NCBI GenBank assembly: GCA_046349435.1 | Contig: JAXMCI010000051.1 | Location: 1-42,335, forward strand | Direction: 5' to 3' | Length of the DNA stretch: 42,335 nucleotides | Origin: JAXMCI01 sp046349435 | GTDB lineage: Bacteria; Pseudomonadota; Alphaproteobacteria; Dongiales; Dongiaceae | Shown here: positions 8,522 to 16,400 of the stretch, piece by piece | How the letters are laid out: the number at the start of each line of letters is the position of its first letter | Numbering within the stretch: position 1 is the stretch's first letter | The notes under the pieces: generated by a model | Databases searched by the model: none | The model's input: only the letters and a program-made list of their open reading frames with translations | Told to the model about the DNA's origin: nothing | Position numbers and translations under genes: made by a program

Positions 8522-9465
8522 TGGCGGCGGGCAGCAGCCAGGCCGCCGGCGCCGCGGTCGCCCATCCCGGGGGCGAGCGCGCCGCCCGGCTGATGCGCCG
8601 CGCCACCTATGCGGCGGTCGGCACCGCCGGGCTGCTGATCACCGCCAAGTTCGCCGCCTACGTCGTCACCGGCTCGGTCAGCGTGCTCTCGACCCTGCTC
8701 GATTCGCTGCTCGACGTCGCCGCCTCGCTGCTCAACCTGATCGCCGTGCGCACCGCGCTGCTGCCGGCCGACCGCGAGCACCGCTTCGGCCACGGCAAGG
8801 CGGAGCCGCTGGCCGGGCTCGGCCAGTCGACCTTCATCGCCGGCTCGGCGATCTTCCTGCTGTTCGAGGTCAGCAACCGGCTGATCCAGCCGCGCCCGGT
8901 CGAGAACAGCGCGGTCGGCATCGCCGTCATGCTGTTCTCCATCCTGGTCACCCTGCTGCTGGTGATCTACCAGCGGCGGGTGATCCGGGAGACCGGCTCG
9001 ATGGCGATCGCCGCCGACTCGCTGCACTACTTCTCCGACCTCATGGTCAACAGCGCGGTGATCCTCGCCCTGCTGCTGGCGAGCCAGCTCGGCTGGCGCT
9101 TCGCCGATCCGCTGTTCGGCGGCGGCATCGCCCTCTACATCCTCTATACCGCCTGGCAGATCGCCCGCGGCGCCTACGACATGCTGATGGACCGCGAGCT
9201 GCCCGACGCCGAGCGGGCGAAGATCCGCGGCATCGCGCTGGCCAACCCGGCGGTGCGCGCCGTGCACGACCTGCGCACCCGCGGCGCCGGCCACATCACC
9301 TTCGTGCAGCTGCATCTCGAGATGGACGGCGCGATGAGCCTGCTCACCGCGCACCGCGTCGCCGACGAGGTCGAGGCGGCGATCGTCGCCGCCTATCCCG
9401 GCGCCGAGGTCATCATCCACCAGGATCCGGAGGGCATCGACGAGACGCGTCCGAGCTTCGGCTGA
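8521..9465 (+). CDS. cation diffusion facilitator (FieF-like metal/proton antiporter)
   Basis: 314 aa. Six hydrophobic segments span roughly residues 30-220, followed by a cytoplasmic ferredoxin-like domain ending in VIIHQDPEG. The two membrane metal-site motifs are visible: DSLLD in TM2 and HYFSD in TM5 (DxxxD plus HxxxD, as in FieF/YiiP and zinc-transporting relatives). The TM2-TM3 loop has the typical HRFGHGKAEPLAGL. The family exports Zn(II), Fe(II) or Cd(II) against proton entry at the inner membrane; the metal is not fixed by sequence alone. It is translationally coupled to pdxH. Confidence 0.9.
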   Translation: MAAGSSQAAGAAVAHPGGERAARLMRRATYAAVGTAGLLITAKFAAYVVTGSVSVLSTLLDSLLDVAASLLNLIAVRTALLPADREHRFGHGKAEPLAGLGQSTFIAGSAIFLLFEVSNRLIQPRPVENSAVGIAVMLFSILVTLLLVIYQRRVIRETGSMAIAADSLHYFSDLMVNSAVILALLLASQLGWRFADPLFGGGIALYILYTAWQIARGAYDMLMDRELPDAERAKIRGIALANPAVRAVHDLRTRGAGHITFVQLHLEMDGAMSLLTAHRVADEVEAAIVAAYPGAEVIIHQDPEGIDETRPSFG

Positions 9466-9472
9466 GCGCGGC

Positions 9473-9486
9473 TTGATCCAGGTCAA
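9473..9486. promoter_or_regulatory. FNR/FixK-type box upstream of the usp gene
   Basis: TTGATCCAGGTCAA is a near-perfect TTGAT-N4-ATCAA dyad (one mismatch). A GACAAT -10-like hexamer lies at 9508-9513, giving a start near 9520-9521. The dyad centre (9479.5) then falls at about -41.5, the class II activator position of the CRP/FNR family. Confidence 0.65.
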
Positions 9487-9567
9487 GGCCGCGCGTTCCC
9501 CGCAGGCGTGACAATGCGGCTGCCCAGGGCTTCGCGCCCCGGCGGCCGCGCCAAGGAGGCAACCATC

Positions 9568-10395
9568 ATGTCGGTCAGAACCATCCTGGCGTTGCATGAC
9601 GGCGGCAAGGACAGCGAGGGGACCCTGCAGGCGGCGATCGCCGCCGCGGCGCACTTCAAGGCGCATCTCGACGTGCTGCATGTCCGCGCCGACCCGGAGA
9701 CCATGGTCCCGGTGGTCGGCGAGGCGATGACCGGCGCCATGGTCGAGCAGATGATGGAGACGATGGCGGGCGTGGTCGGCGACCGCGCCGCCCGGGCGCG
9801 CGCCGCCTTCGACCGGTACTGTGCGCCGCTCGGGCCGCAGGTCGCCTGGCAGGAGCGCACCGGCCGCGAGCCGGAGCTGGTCGCCGCCGCCGGCCGCTTC
9901 GCCGACATCACGGTGATCGGCCGCGCCTCGGACAGCGGCGACGGGCCGATGGCGGCGACGCTCGACGCGGCGCTGTTCGAGACCGGCCGGCCGGTGCTGC
10001 TGGCGCCGCCGGGCGCCGGCCAGCCGACCTTCCAGCACATGGCGGTGGCCTGGGACGGCAGCGCCCAGGCCTCGCGCGCGGTCGCCGCTGGCCTGCCCTT
10101 CCTGCGCCGCGCGCGGCAGGTGACGCTGCTCACGGCTGCCGGCGGCGACGACCTGGCGCCGGTCGAGCGGCTGCTGCCCTTCCTCGAGCGGCACGACGTC
10201 AAGGCGGTGGTCGAGGGCTTCACCCCCGGCTCGCTGTCGCTCGGCCGGGCGCTGCTCGCCCAGACCCAGCGGATCGGCGCCGACCTGCTGGTGATGGGCG
10301 CCTACGGCCACAGCCGGCTGCGCGAGATGATCTTCGGCGGCGCCACCCGCGAGGTGCTGTCCGAGAGCACCCAGCCCGTGCTGATGGCGCATTAG
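9568..10395 (+). CDS. tandem universal stress protein (UspA family)
   Basis: 275 aa from ATG 9568, preceded by a near-ideal AAGGAGG (9553-9559). It contains two fused Usp domains: residues 1-145 begin MSVRTILALHDG, and residues 150-275 begin FQHMAVAWDGSAQASRAVAAG. The second domain ends with an ATP-type Usp motif (GAYGHSRLREMIFGGATREVL, G-x2-G-x9-G-x-T), while the first is degenerate, a common arrangement in tandem Usps. The family supports survival under starvation or low oxygen. The FNR-type box upstream suggests induction under oxygen limitation. It probably shares a transcript with the next gene, 20 nt downstream. Confidence 0.88.
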   Translation: MSVRTILALHDGGKDSEGTLQAAIAAAAHFKAHLDVLHVRADPETMVPVVGEAMTGAMVEQMMETMAGVVGDRAARARAAFDRYCAPLGPQVAWQERTGREPELVAAAGRFADITVIGRASDSGDGPMAATLDAALFETGRPVLLAPPGAGQPTFQHMAVAWDGSAQASRAVAAGLPFLRRARQVTLLTAAGGDDLAPVERLLPFLERHDVKAVVEGFTPGSLSLGRALLAQTQRIGADLLVMGAYGHSRLREMIFGGATREVLSESTQPVLMAH

Positions 10396-10415
10396 AGGGG
10401 AGGACCTGAAACATC

Positions 10416-10787
10416 ATGCGACTCGCCACCATCCGCCTCGAGCTGGCGCGCGGTCCGGGCCGGCCCGAGGGCGATGCCCGCCACGGCTACGAGCTCAAGG
10501 CGCCGCTCGACCGCGAGGGCCATATCGACCTCGCCGGCTGGAAGCTCAACAAGGCCTTCTGCACGGTGCACCGCTTCACCCCGGGCGGCGACGACGAATG
10601 GGGCCGGCTGGAGCATGGCGGCGACCGCCGCTGGCGCTTCCACTACGACGTCGTGGCCGATCCCGACGCGGCCGCCGACGAGGTCGGCTACCGCTTCGAC
10701 TCGCACGCCTTCAGGCCCGGCGAGTACGTCTCCATCACCGAGCATGACGGGGTGCAGCGGACCTTCAAGGTGGTCTCGGTCGGCTGA
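10416..10787 (+). CDS. conserved-looking protein of unknown function, partner of the usp gene
   Basis: 123 aa with a GGGGAGG ribosome site a few bases before ATG 10416. It is soluble, with no signal peptide, membrane segment or cysteine pair (one Cys, in KAFCTVHRF). Segments with beta-strand character, including WRFHYDVVADP, VGYRFDSHAF and EYVSITEHDGVQRTFKVVSV, suggest a small beta-barrel. I do not recognise a named domain. Being 20 nt behind usp, it probably shares the FNR-like promoter, which hints at a role in low-oxygen or stress physiology. That is inferred from context only. Confidence 0.75.
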   Translation: MRLATIRLELARGPGRPEGDARHGYELKAPLDREGHIDLAGWKLNKAFCTVHRFTPGGDDEWGRLEHGGDRRWRFHYDVVADPDAAADEVGYRFDSHAFRPGEYVSITEHDGVQRTFKVVSVG

Positions 10788-10800
10788 GACGATTTTCCGC

Positions 10801-10814
10801 GGGCGCCGGCGCCC
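10801..10814. repeat. perfect GC palindrome after the usp operon
   Basis: GGGCGCCGGCGCCC is a 14-nt perfect palindrome 13 nt after the preceding stop. It could be a weak transcript-end hairpin, but the following bases are only mildly T-rich. Confidence 0.3.
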
Positions 10815-10863
10815 CGCTACATTCGTTCTTGCGCCGTGCTTTTGCTCCCGTCAGAGTTGGCGC

Positions 10864-10878
10864 GCAATCGGGGATTGC
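10864..10878. promoter_or_regulatory. inverted repeat before ABC operon 1, possible operator
   Basis: GCAATC-GGG-GATTGC is a perfect 6-3-6 dyad ending 36 nt before the binding-protein start. Its position suits a repressor site or leader hairpin. No local regulator gene is present for this operon. Confidence 0.35.
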
Positions 10879-10914
10879 CACGCGGCGATCGTCACGATGT
10901 CGGGAGGAATGCTG

Positions 10915-11916
10915 ATGAAGGTCACGAGACGGGAATTCACCGTCGGCATGCTGCTGGCGGCGACCGCCGCCGGCATGCCGGTGTTCGTCAAGGCCGAGGG
11001 CGGCAAGACCGTGGCCCTGCTGTTCGACAGCCTGGTCTCGCCGTTCTGGGTCTCGGGCATCGAGATCATGCGCACCAAGGCCAAGGAGAAGGGCTGGCAG
11101 ACCCTGGAGAACATCTCGAACTTCGACGACAACAAGCAGTTCGAGCAGGTCAAGGCGATGATCGCCCGCAAGGTCGACGGGATCCTGATCATCCAGACCG
11201 ACTCCAAGGCGGTCATCCCGGCGATCCGCGCGGCCAACGCCGCCAACATCCCGATGGTGCATTTCAACCGGCCGCCGGCCGCCAGCGACGCCTACTCGGT
11301 GGCGATCCAGGCCGACAACCGCAAGATCATGCAGGACACCGTCCAGTTCCTGGTCGACGAGGCCAAGCGGCTCGGCGGCAAGTACAAGGCCTGCATCCTG
11401 ATCGGCGACCTCGGCGACGTGAACGCCATCCAGCGCCGCGACGGCTTCTTCGACGTGGTCGACAAGAACAAGGACATCGTCGACGTCGTGGCCCGCGTCT
11501 CGACCGAGTGGAACGCCGACAAGGCGTTCGCCGGCCTGACCAACGCGCTGCAGGCCAATCCCGACATCGACTTCCTGGTCACCTCGTCCGACTTCATGCT
11601 GCCGCAGATCCAGCAGGTGCTGGAGACCTTCGACAAGTGGCACAAGATCGGCGAGGACGGCCACGTGCTGCTGGGCGGCTTCGACGGCGACGCCAACGCC
11701 TACCAGCTGATCGCCGACCAGTACATGGACGCCTGCGGCGTGCAGAACCTGTTCCTGGAGGTCGACATGGCCTTCAAGGCCTTCGAGGATCTGTGGGCGG
11801 GCAAGAAGCCCGACAAGCTGCTGCTCGACCCGGGCTTCGTCATCACCCAGGCCAATCTCGAAGCCAAGCGCGACGAGATGTGGGGCTACACGGTCTGGAA
11901 GAAGCAGCACGCCTGA
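10915..11916 (+). CDS. ribose-family (CUT2) substrate-binding protein 1, Tat-type signal
   Basis: 333 aa from ATG 10915, 7 nt after GGAGG; two other in-frame ATGs (10897, 10909) have poorer spacing. The leader TRREFTVGMLLAATAAGM carries a twin-arginine motif (TRREFTV), implying export in folded form by the Tat system, which is unusual for this family. The mature part is a type I periplasmic binding protein (VALLFDSLVSPFWVSGIEIM, then KVDGILIIQTDS, then LLGGFDGDANAYQLI). It delivers a sugar, polyol or related ligand to the permease. It is the first gene of an operon with two permeases and one double ATPase. Its last codon is followed directly by a strong hairpin. Confidence 0.9.
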   Translation: MKVTRREFTVGMLLAATAAGMPVFVKAEGGKTVALLFDSLVSPFWVSGIEIMRTKAKEKGWQTLENISNFDDNKQFEQVKAMIARKVDGILIIQTDSKAVIPAIRAANAANIPMVHFNRPPAASDAYSVAIQADNRKIMQDTVQFLVDEAKRLGGKYKACILIGDLGDVNAIQRRDGFFDVVDKNKDIVDVVARVSTEWNADKAFAGLTNALQANPDIDFLVTSSDFMLPQIQQVLETFDKWHKIGEDGHVLLGGFDGDANAYQLIADQYMDACGVQNLFLEVDMAFKAFEDLWAGKKPDKLLLDPGFVITQANLEAKRDEMWGYTVWKKQHA

Positions 11917-11926
11917 CCGGGGAGCC

Positions 11927-11975
11927 GCCGCGCCGCCGTCCGTCCGCCGCCCTGCGCGGCGGCCGGCGGCGCGGC
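11927..11975 (+). repeat. compound hairpin between binding-protein 1 and permease genes
   Basis: A 12-bp perfect outer stem, GCCGCGCCGCCG (11927-11938) with CGGCGGCGCGGC (11964-11975), encloses a 7-bp inner stem (11944-11950 with 11956-11962). It starts 10 nt after the stop of the binding-protein gene. Such structures can protect the upstream message and raise binding protein above permease. Confidence 0.6.
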
Positions 11976-11998
11976 ATCCCGCCGGGCATCCCTGAGCG

Positions 11999-13038
11999 AT
12001 GAGCGTGATCGACGCCTCCGCCGCCAAGCGGCGCAACGGCGCGGCCGGCCGGCTGCGCCGCGGCGCCGAGCAGCTGCTGCTGTCGCAGTACCTCGTGCTG
12101 CTGCTGACGGCCGTCTACTTCGTGGCGATGTGGGCGATCGTGCCGCAGATCGCCGAGCCCGAGACGCTGCTCGACATCCTGACGGCGATGATGCCGCTGC
12201 TGGTCGTCGCCATCGGCCAGACCTTCGTGCTGATCGTCGCCGGCATCGACCTGTCGGCGCCCGCCATCCTGGCGATGGCCAGCGTCGTCGCCGCCTCGGT
12301 GATGACCGGCGACGCCGGCTATCTCGGCAACAGCTGGGCGGCGGTGCCGGGCGGGATCGCCGCCTTCCTGCTGGTGGGCGGCGGCATCGGCCTGCTCAAC
12401 GGCCTCTGCACCACCCGGTTCAGCATGCCGCCCTTCATCGTCACGCTGACGACGATGATGTTCTTCAACGGCGCGGCGATCTGGTACACGGCGGTCCACA
12501 CCGACGCCAGCAGCATCGGCAACCTGCCGACGGGCTTCGTGGCGATCGGGCAGGGCAGCGTGGCGGGGGTGCCGGTCTCGATCCTGGTCGCCGCCGCGGT
12601 GGCGCTGATCGCCCATCTCGTGCTCGCGCGCACCGTCTACGGCCGCTGGCTCTGCGCCGTCGGCACCAACCCGCGGGCGCCGAGATCTCCGGCGTGCCGG
12701 TGCGCCGGGCGGTGCTGTGGGCCTTCGTCATCTCCGGCGTCTGCGCCGCGATCTCCTCGATCCTCTATACCGGCCGGCTGGAGACCGGCACGCCGGTGCT
12801 CGGCCAGCGCATCCTGCTCGACGTCATCGGCGCCGCGGTGATCGGCGGCGTCAGCCTGTTCGGCGGCAAGGGCAAGGTGCTGTGGACGCTGTTCGGCGTG
12901 CTGTTCCTCGCCATCATCGACAAGAGCCTGCAGCTGCTCGGCCTGTCGCTCTTCTCGGTCTTCGCCATCAAGGGCGGCATCATCCTGCTGGCGGCGGTGA
13001 TCGACGCCCAGCGCCATCGCCTGGTTGGACGGCAATGA
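11999..13038 (+). pseudogene. ribose-family ABC permease 1a with a single frameshift
   Basis: A RbsC-type inner-membrane permease. ATG 11999 opens MSVIDASAAKRRNG and runs through many hydrophobic segments, including the family motif VAIGQTFVLIVAGIDLSAPA, then YGRWLCAVGTNPRA. At about 12680 the frame changes. EISGVPVRRAVLWAFVISG and the conserved IGGVSLFGGKGKV continue in the frame ending at 13038. One missing G in GCGGGCG(G)CCGAG explains it. Everything else is intact, and the end overlaps the ATPase start as ATGA, so a sequencing error or a very recent mutation is likely. If real, operon 1 would keep only permease 1b. Confidence 0.85.
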
Positions 13039-14567
13039 GCGAGCGCCCGCCGCTGCTGCAGCTCGAGAAGATGCGCAAGAGCTTCTTCGGCGTCGAGGTG
13101 CTGCACGAGGTCAGCTTCTCGCTGGCCGCCGGCCAGGTGCTCGGGCTGGTCGGCGAGAACGGCTCCGGCAAGTCGACGACGATGAACATCCTGGGCGGCG
13201 TGCACCGCATGGATGGCGGCACCATGATGCTGGACGGCCAGCCCTACGAGCCGCGCAGCCCGCGCGACGCCCAGGCGCGCGGCATCGCCTTCATCCACCA
13301 GGAGCTCAACCTCTTCAAGAACCTCAGCATCGCCGAGAACCTGTTCATCGACGGCTTTCCCCGGCTGGTGCGCGGCCTGCCGCTGATCGACCGCCGCGCC
13401 GCCCGGGCGCGCAGCGCCGAGCTGCTCGCCCAGGTCGACCTGAACCTGCCGCCGACCACGCCGGTCAGCCGCCTGTCGCAGGGCGAGCGGCAGCTGGTCG
13501 AGATCGCCAAGGCGCTGAGCGCCGACGCCCGCATCATCATCTTCGACGAGCCGACCACCTCGCTGACGGTGCGCGAGACCGAGCGTCTCTTCGACATCAT
13601 CGGCCGGCTGCGCCAGAAGGGCATCGCCGTCATCTACATCAGCCACATCCTGGGCGACGTGATGCGGCTCTGCGACGACGTCGTCGTGCTGCGCGACGGC
13701 CATCTGGTGGGCGCCGCGGCGAAGAGCGCGATGAGCGTCGAGCGGATGATCTCGCTGATGGTCGGCCGCACCATCGACCAGCTCTTCCCGCCGCGCGACA
13801 CGCCGCCATCCTCCGGCCCGCCGGTGCTCGAGGTGCGCGGCCTGACCCAGCCCGGCATCGTCAAGGACATCGGCTTCACCCTGCGGCCCGGCGAGGTGCT
13901 CGGCCTTTCCGGCCTGATGGGCTCCGGCCGGTCGGAGATGGCACGCATCCTGTTCGGCCTCGATCCGCACCAGAGCGGCGAGATCCTCGTCGGCGGGCAG
14001 CGGCTGGCGACCGTCTCGCCGGCCGAGTGCATGGCCCGCGGCATGGCCTTCCTGACCGAGGATCGCCGCGCCGAGGGGCTGCTGATGGACGCCTCGATCG
14101 CCGACAACATCGCGCTCGCCTCGCTGCCGGAGCATGCCTCGGGCTGGCTGCGGCTGATCCAGCGCACCCGGCTGGGCGACGAGGTGACCAAGGTGTCGGC
14201 CGCCGTGCAGGTCAATGCCCGTGACATCCAGCGCACCCTGGTCAAGCACCTCTCCGGCGGTAACCAGCAGAAGGTGGTGATCGGCAAGTGGCTGCTGCGG
14301 GCGCCCCGCATCTTCATCCTCGACGAGCCGACCCGCGGCATCGACGTCGGCGCCAAGTACGAGGTCTACAAGATCATCAACCGGCTGGCGGCCGAGGGCG
14401 CCGGGATCCTCTTCATCTCGTCGGAGATCGAGGAGCTGATCGGCATGTGCGACCGCATCCTGGTGATGGGCCATGGCGAGATCCGCGGCAGCCACGAGCG
14501 CACCGGCTTCGACCGCGAGGCGATCCTGCGCTCGGCGATGTGGGACGGGCTGAAGGAGGCGGGGTGA
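13035..14567 (+). CDS. ribose-family ABC ATPase 1 (two fused nucleotide-binding domains)
   Basis: 510 aa, the RbsA/XylG/MglA-type double ATPase. Domain 1 has Walker A GENGSGKS, signature region LSQGERQLVEIAKAL and Walker B IIIFDEPTTSL. Domain 2 has the usual degenerate P-loop GLMGSGRS, signature LSGGNQQKVVIGKWL and FILDEPTRGIDVGAKYE. It powers import through the flanking permeases at the cytoplasmic face. The start overlaps the permease stop (ATGA at 13035) and its own TGA overlaps the next gene (TGATG at 14565-14569), so translation is coupled through the operon. Confidence 0.95.
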   Translation: MSERPPLLQLEKMRKSFFGVEVLHEVSFSLAAGQVLGLVGENGSGKSTTMNILGGVHRMDGGTMMLDGQPYEPRSPRDAQARGIAFIHQELNLFKNLSIAENLFIDGFPRLVRGLPLIDRRAARARSAELLAQVDLNLPPTTPVSRLSQGERQLVEIAKALSADARIIIFDEPTTSLTVRETERLFDIIGRLRQKGIAVIYISHILGDVMRLCDDVVVLRDGHLVGAAAKSAMSVERMISLMVGRTIDQLFPPRDTPPSSGPPVLEVRGLTQPGIVKDIGFTLRPGEVLGLSGLMGSGRSEMARILFGLDPHQSGEILVGGQRLATVSPAECMARGMAFLTEDRRAEGLLMDASIADNIALASLPEHASGWLRLIQRTRLGDEVTKVSAAVQVNARDIQRTLVKHLSGGNQQKVVIGKWLLRAPRIFILDEPTRGIDVGAKYEVYKIINRLAAEGAGILFISSEIEELIGMCDRILVMGHGEIRGSHERTGFDREAILRSAMWDGLKEAG

Positions 14568-15547
14568 TGGACGCGCGCAACCGGCTCCGCCTGCTGCTGC
14601 TGCAGAACGCGCCCCTGCTGCTCTTCGTCGTGCTGCTGGCGGTGTTCGGGCTGCTCTCCGACCGCTTCCTGACGCCGACCAACTTCGTCAACATCCTGAT
14701 CCAGTCGGCGCATGTGGCGATCATCGCCATCGGCATGACCTTCGTGCTGCTGATCGCCGGCATCGACCTCTCGGTCGGCGCCAACATGTACGTCTCGGCC
14801 GCCATCCTCGGCCTCTACCTCAAGGGCATGCCGGCGCTCGTCTCCTTCCCGATCACGGCGCTGATCGGGCTCGCCTTCGGCGCGGTCAACGCCTGGTTCA
14901 TCACCCGGCTGCGGGTGGCGGCCTTCATCACCACGCTCGCCACCCTCTTCATCGGCCGCGGCCTGGCGCTCTATTTGTCCGACACCAAGATGGTGTTCTT
15001 CAACGACGAGATCCTGACGCTGGGCCGCACCTCGTTCCTGCACGTGCCCTCGGCGATCTGGGCCTTCGCCGTGGTCTTCGTCGTCGCCTTCGTGGTGCTG
15101 CGCGACACCACCTTCGGCCGCCAGATCTATGCCGTCGGCGCCGATCCCGAGGCGGCGGCCAAGGCCGGCATCAACGTCCGGCGCATCGTCTTCGCGGTCT
15201 ACTGCATCTGCGGCCTGTGCGCGGCGATGGGCGGGCTGGTCTCCGCCAGCCAGGTGGCCGTCGCCTCCTCGACCTTCGGCTTCCAGAAGGAGTTTCCGGT
15301 GATCGCCGCGGCGGTGCTCGGCGGCACCAGCCTGTTCGGCGGCCGCGGCGGCGTGGCCGGCACGGTGTTCGGCGCCGTGCTCATCCAGTCGGTCGAGAAC
15401 GGGCTCGTCATGCTCAACGCCAATCCCTATCTCTACCCGCTGATCATCAGCGCCATCATCTTCCTCGCCGTCTTCGTCGACAGCTCGCGCACCGCCATCC
15501 TGGAGCGGCTGGAGCGGCGCAAGATCCGGGTCGAGCCCGCCGCCTGA
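14567..15547 (+). CDS. ribose-family ABC permease 1b
   Basis: 326 aa, intact RbsC-type permease with about nine or ten hydrophobic segments. Family landmarks are IAIGMTFVLLIAGIDLSVGA near residue 60, the FGRQIYAVGADPEAA loop, and VLGGTSLFGGRGGVAGTVFG. It ends in a short basic tail (LERRKIRVEPAA). It forms the second membrane subunit of transporter 1 and is coupled to the ATPase by a one-base overlap. A separate SDR gene follows after 37 nt. Confidence 0.93.
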   Translation: MDARNRLRLLLLQNAPLLLFVVLLAVFGLLSDRFLTPTNFVNILIQSAHVAIIAIGMTFVLLIAGIDLSVGANMYVSAAILGLYLKGMPALVSFPITALIGLAFGAVNAWFITRLRVAAFITTLATLFIGRGLALYLSDTKMVFFNDEILTLGRTSFLHVPSAIWAFAVVFVVAFVVLRDTTFGRQIYAVGADPEAAAKAGINVRRIVFAVYCICGLCAAMGGLVSASQVAVASSTFGFQKEFPVIAAAVLGGTSLFGGRGGVAGTVFGAVLIQSVENGLVMLNANPYLYPLIISAIIFLAVFVDSSRTAILERLERRKIRVEPAA

Positions 15548-15584
15548 GATCGCGCGAGCGGCCGGGCCCTGCTAGAGTGGGCGC

Positions 15585-16322
15585 ATGAGCCACCGCAAGA
15601 CGATGATCCTGACCGGTGCCAGCCGCGGCATCGGCCACGCCACGGTCAAGCGCTTCACCCGCGAGGGCTGGCGCATGATCACCTGCAGCCGGGAGGAACC
15701 GCCCGAGGCCTGCAAGCGCGATCCGAACTGGACCCGCCACATCTCGGCCGACCTCGGCGAGCCCTCCGGCCTCGAGCAGTTCGTGGTCGAGGCGCAGGAG
15801 GCGCTCGGCGACTCGCCGCTCTTCGCGCTCATCAACAATGCCGCGATCTCGCCCAAGACGCCGTTCAAGGAGCGGCTCGGCGTGCTCAATGGCGAGGTCG
15901 AAGGCTGGCGCGCGGTGTTCGAGCTGAACCTCTTCGCGCCGCTGGTCCTGGCCCGCCGCTTCGCCCAGCAGCTGCATCGCGGCCCGGGCTGCGTCGTCAA
16001 CATCACCTCGATCGCCGGCCACGCCACCCACCCCTTCGCCGGCTCCGCCTACAGCGTCTCCAAGGCGGCGCTCTCGGCCCTGACCCGCGAGATGGCGGTC
16101 GAGTTCGCGGCGCTCGGCGTGCGCGTCAACGCGGTGGCGCCCGGCGAGATCGAGACGGCGATGATCGGGCCGGAATACGAGGCGCTGATCCCGCGCATCC
16201 CGATGCAGCGCATGGGCACGCCCGACGAGGTCGCCGCCGCCGTGTTCCAGCTCTGCGGCCCCGACTTCGCCTACGTCACCGGCACCGAGATCTTCGTCAC
16301 CGGCGGCCAGCACCTCTACTGA
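15585..16322 (+). CDS. SDR-family NAD(P)-dependent oxidoreductase 1
   Basis: 245 aa classical SDR. Rossmann motif TGASRGIG at residues 9-16, NNAAIS in place of NNAG, catalytic Ser in VVNITSIAGHA, YSVSK for the Tyr/Lys pair, and a C-terminal YVTGTEIFVTGGQ. The family oxidises secondary alcohols of sugars or polyols, or reduces the ketone. Placement 37 nt after the transporter 1 permease suggests it acts first on the imported substrate, but the substrate cannot be read from the protein. Confidence 0.9.
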   Translation: MSHRKTMILTGASRGIGHATVKRFTREGWRMITCSREEPPEACKRDPNWTRHISADLGEPSGLEQFVVEAQEALGDSPLFALINNAAISPKTPFKERLGVLNGEVEGWRAVFELNLFAPLVLARRFAQQLHRGPGCVVNITSIAGHATHPFAGSAYSVSKAALSALTREMAVEFAALGVRVNAVAPGEIETAMIGPEYEALIPRIPMQRMGTPDEVAAAVFQLCGPDFAYVTGTEIFVTGGQHLY

Positions 16323-16400
16323 GCGAGCCTGCGGCGGCCCGTCGGCGGCCCGGGGGGCGTGGGGGCGCCGGCCGGGAGCAAAGGCGGGGGAGGGGAGCCC

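Noticed and set aside
16323..16400. Direct repeat CGGCGGCCCG/TCGGCGGCCCGG before the NCS2 permease gene as an operator
   Set aside because: Within DNA this GC-rich such short repeats are expected by chance, and no promoter is nearby.
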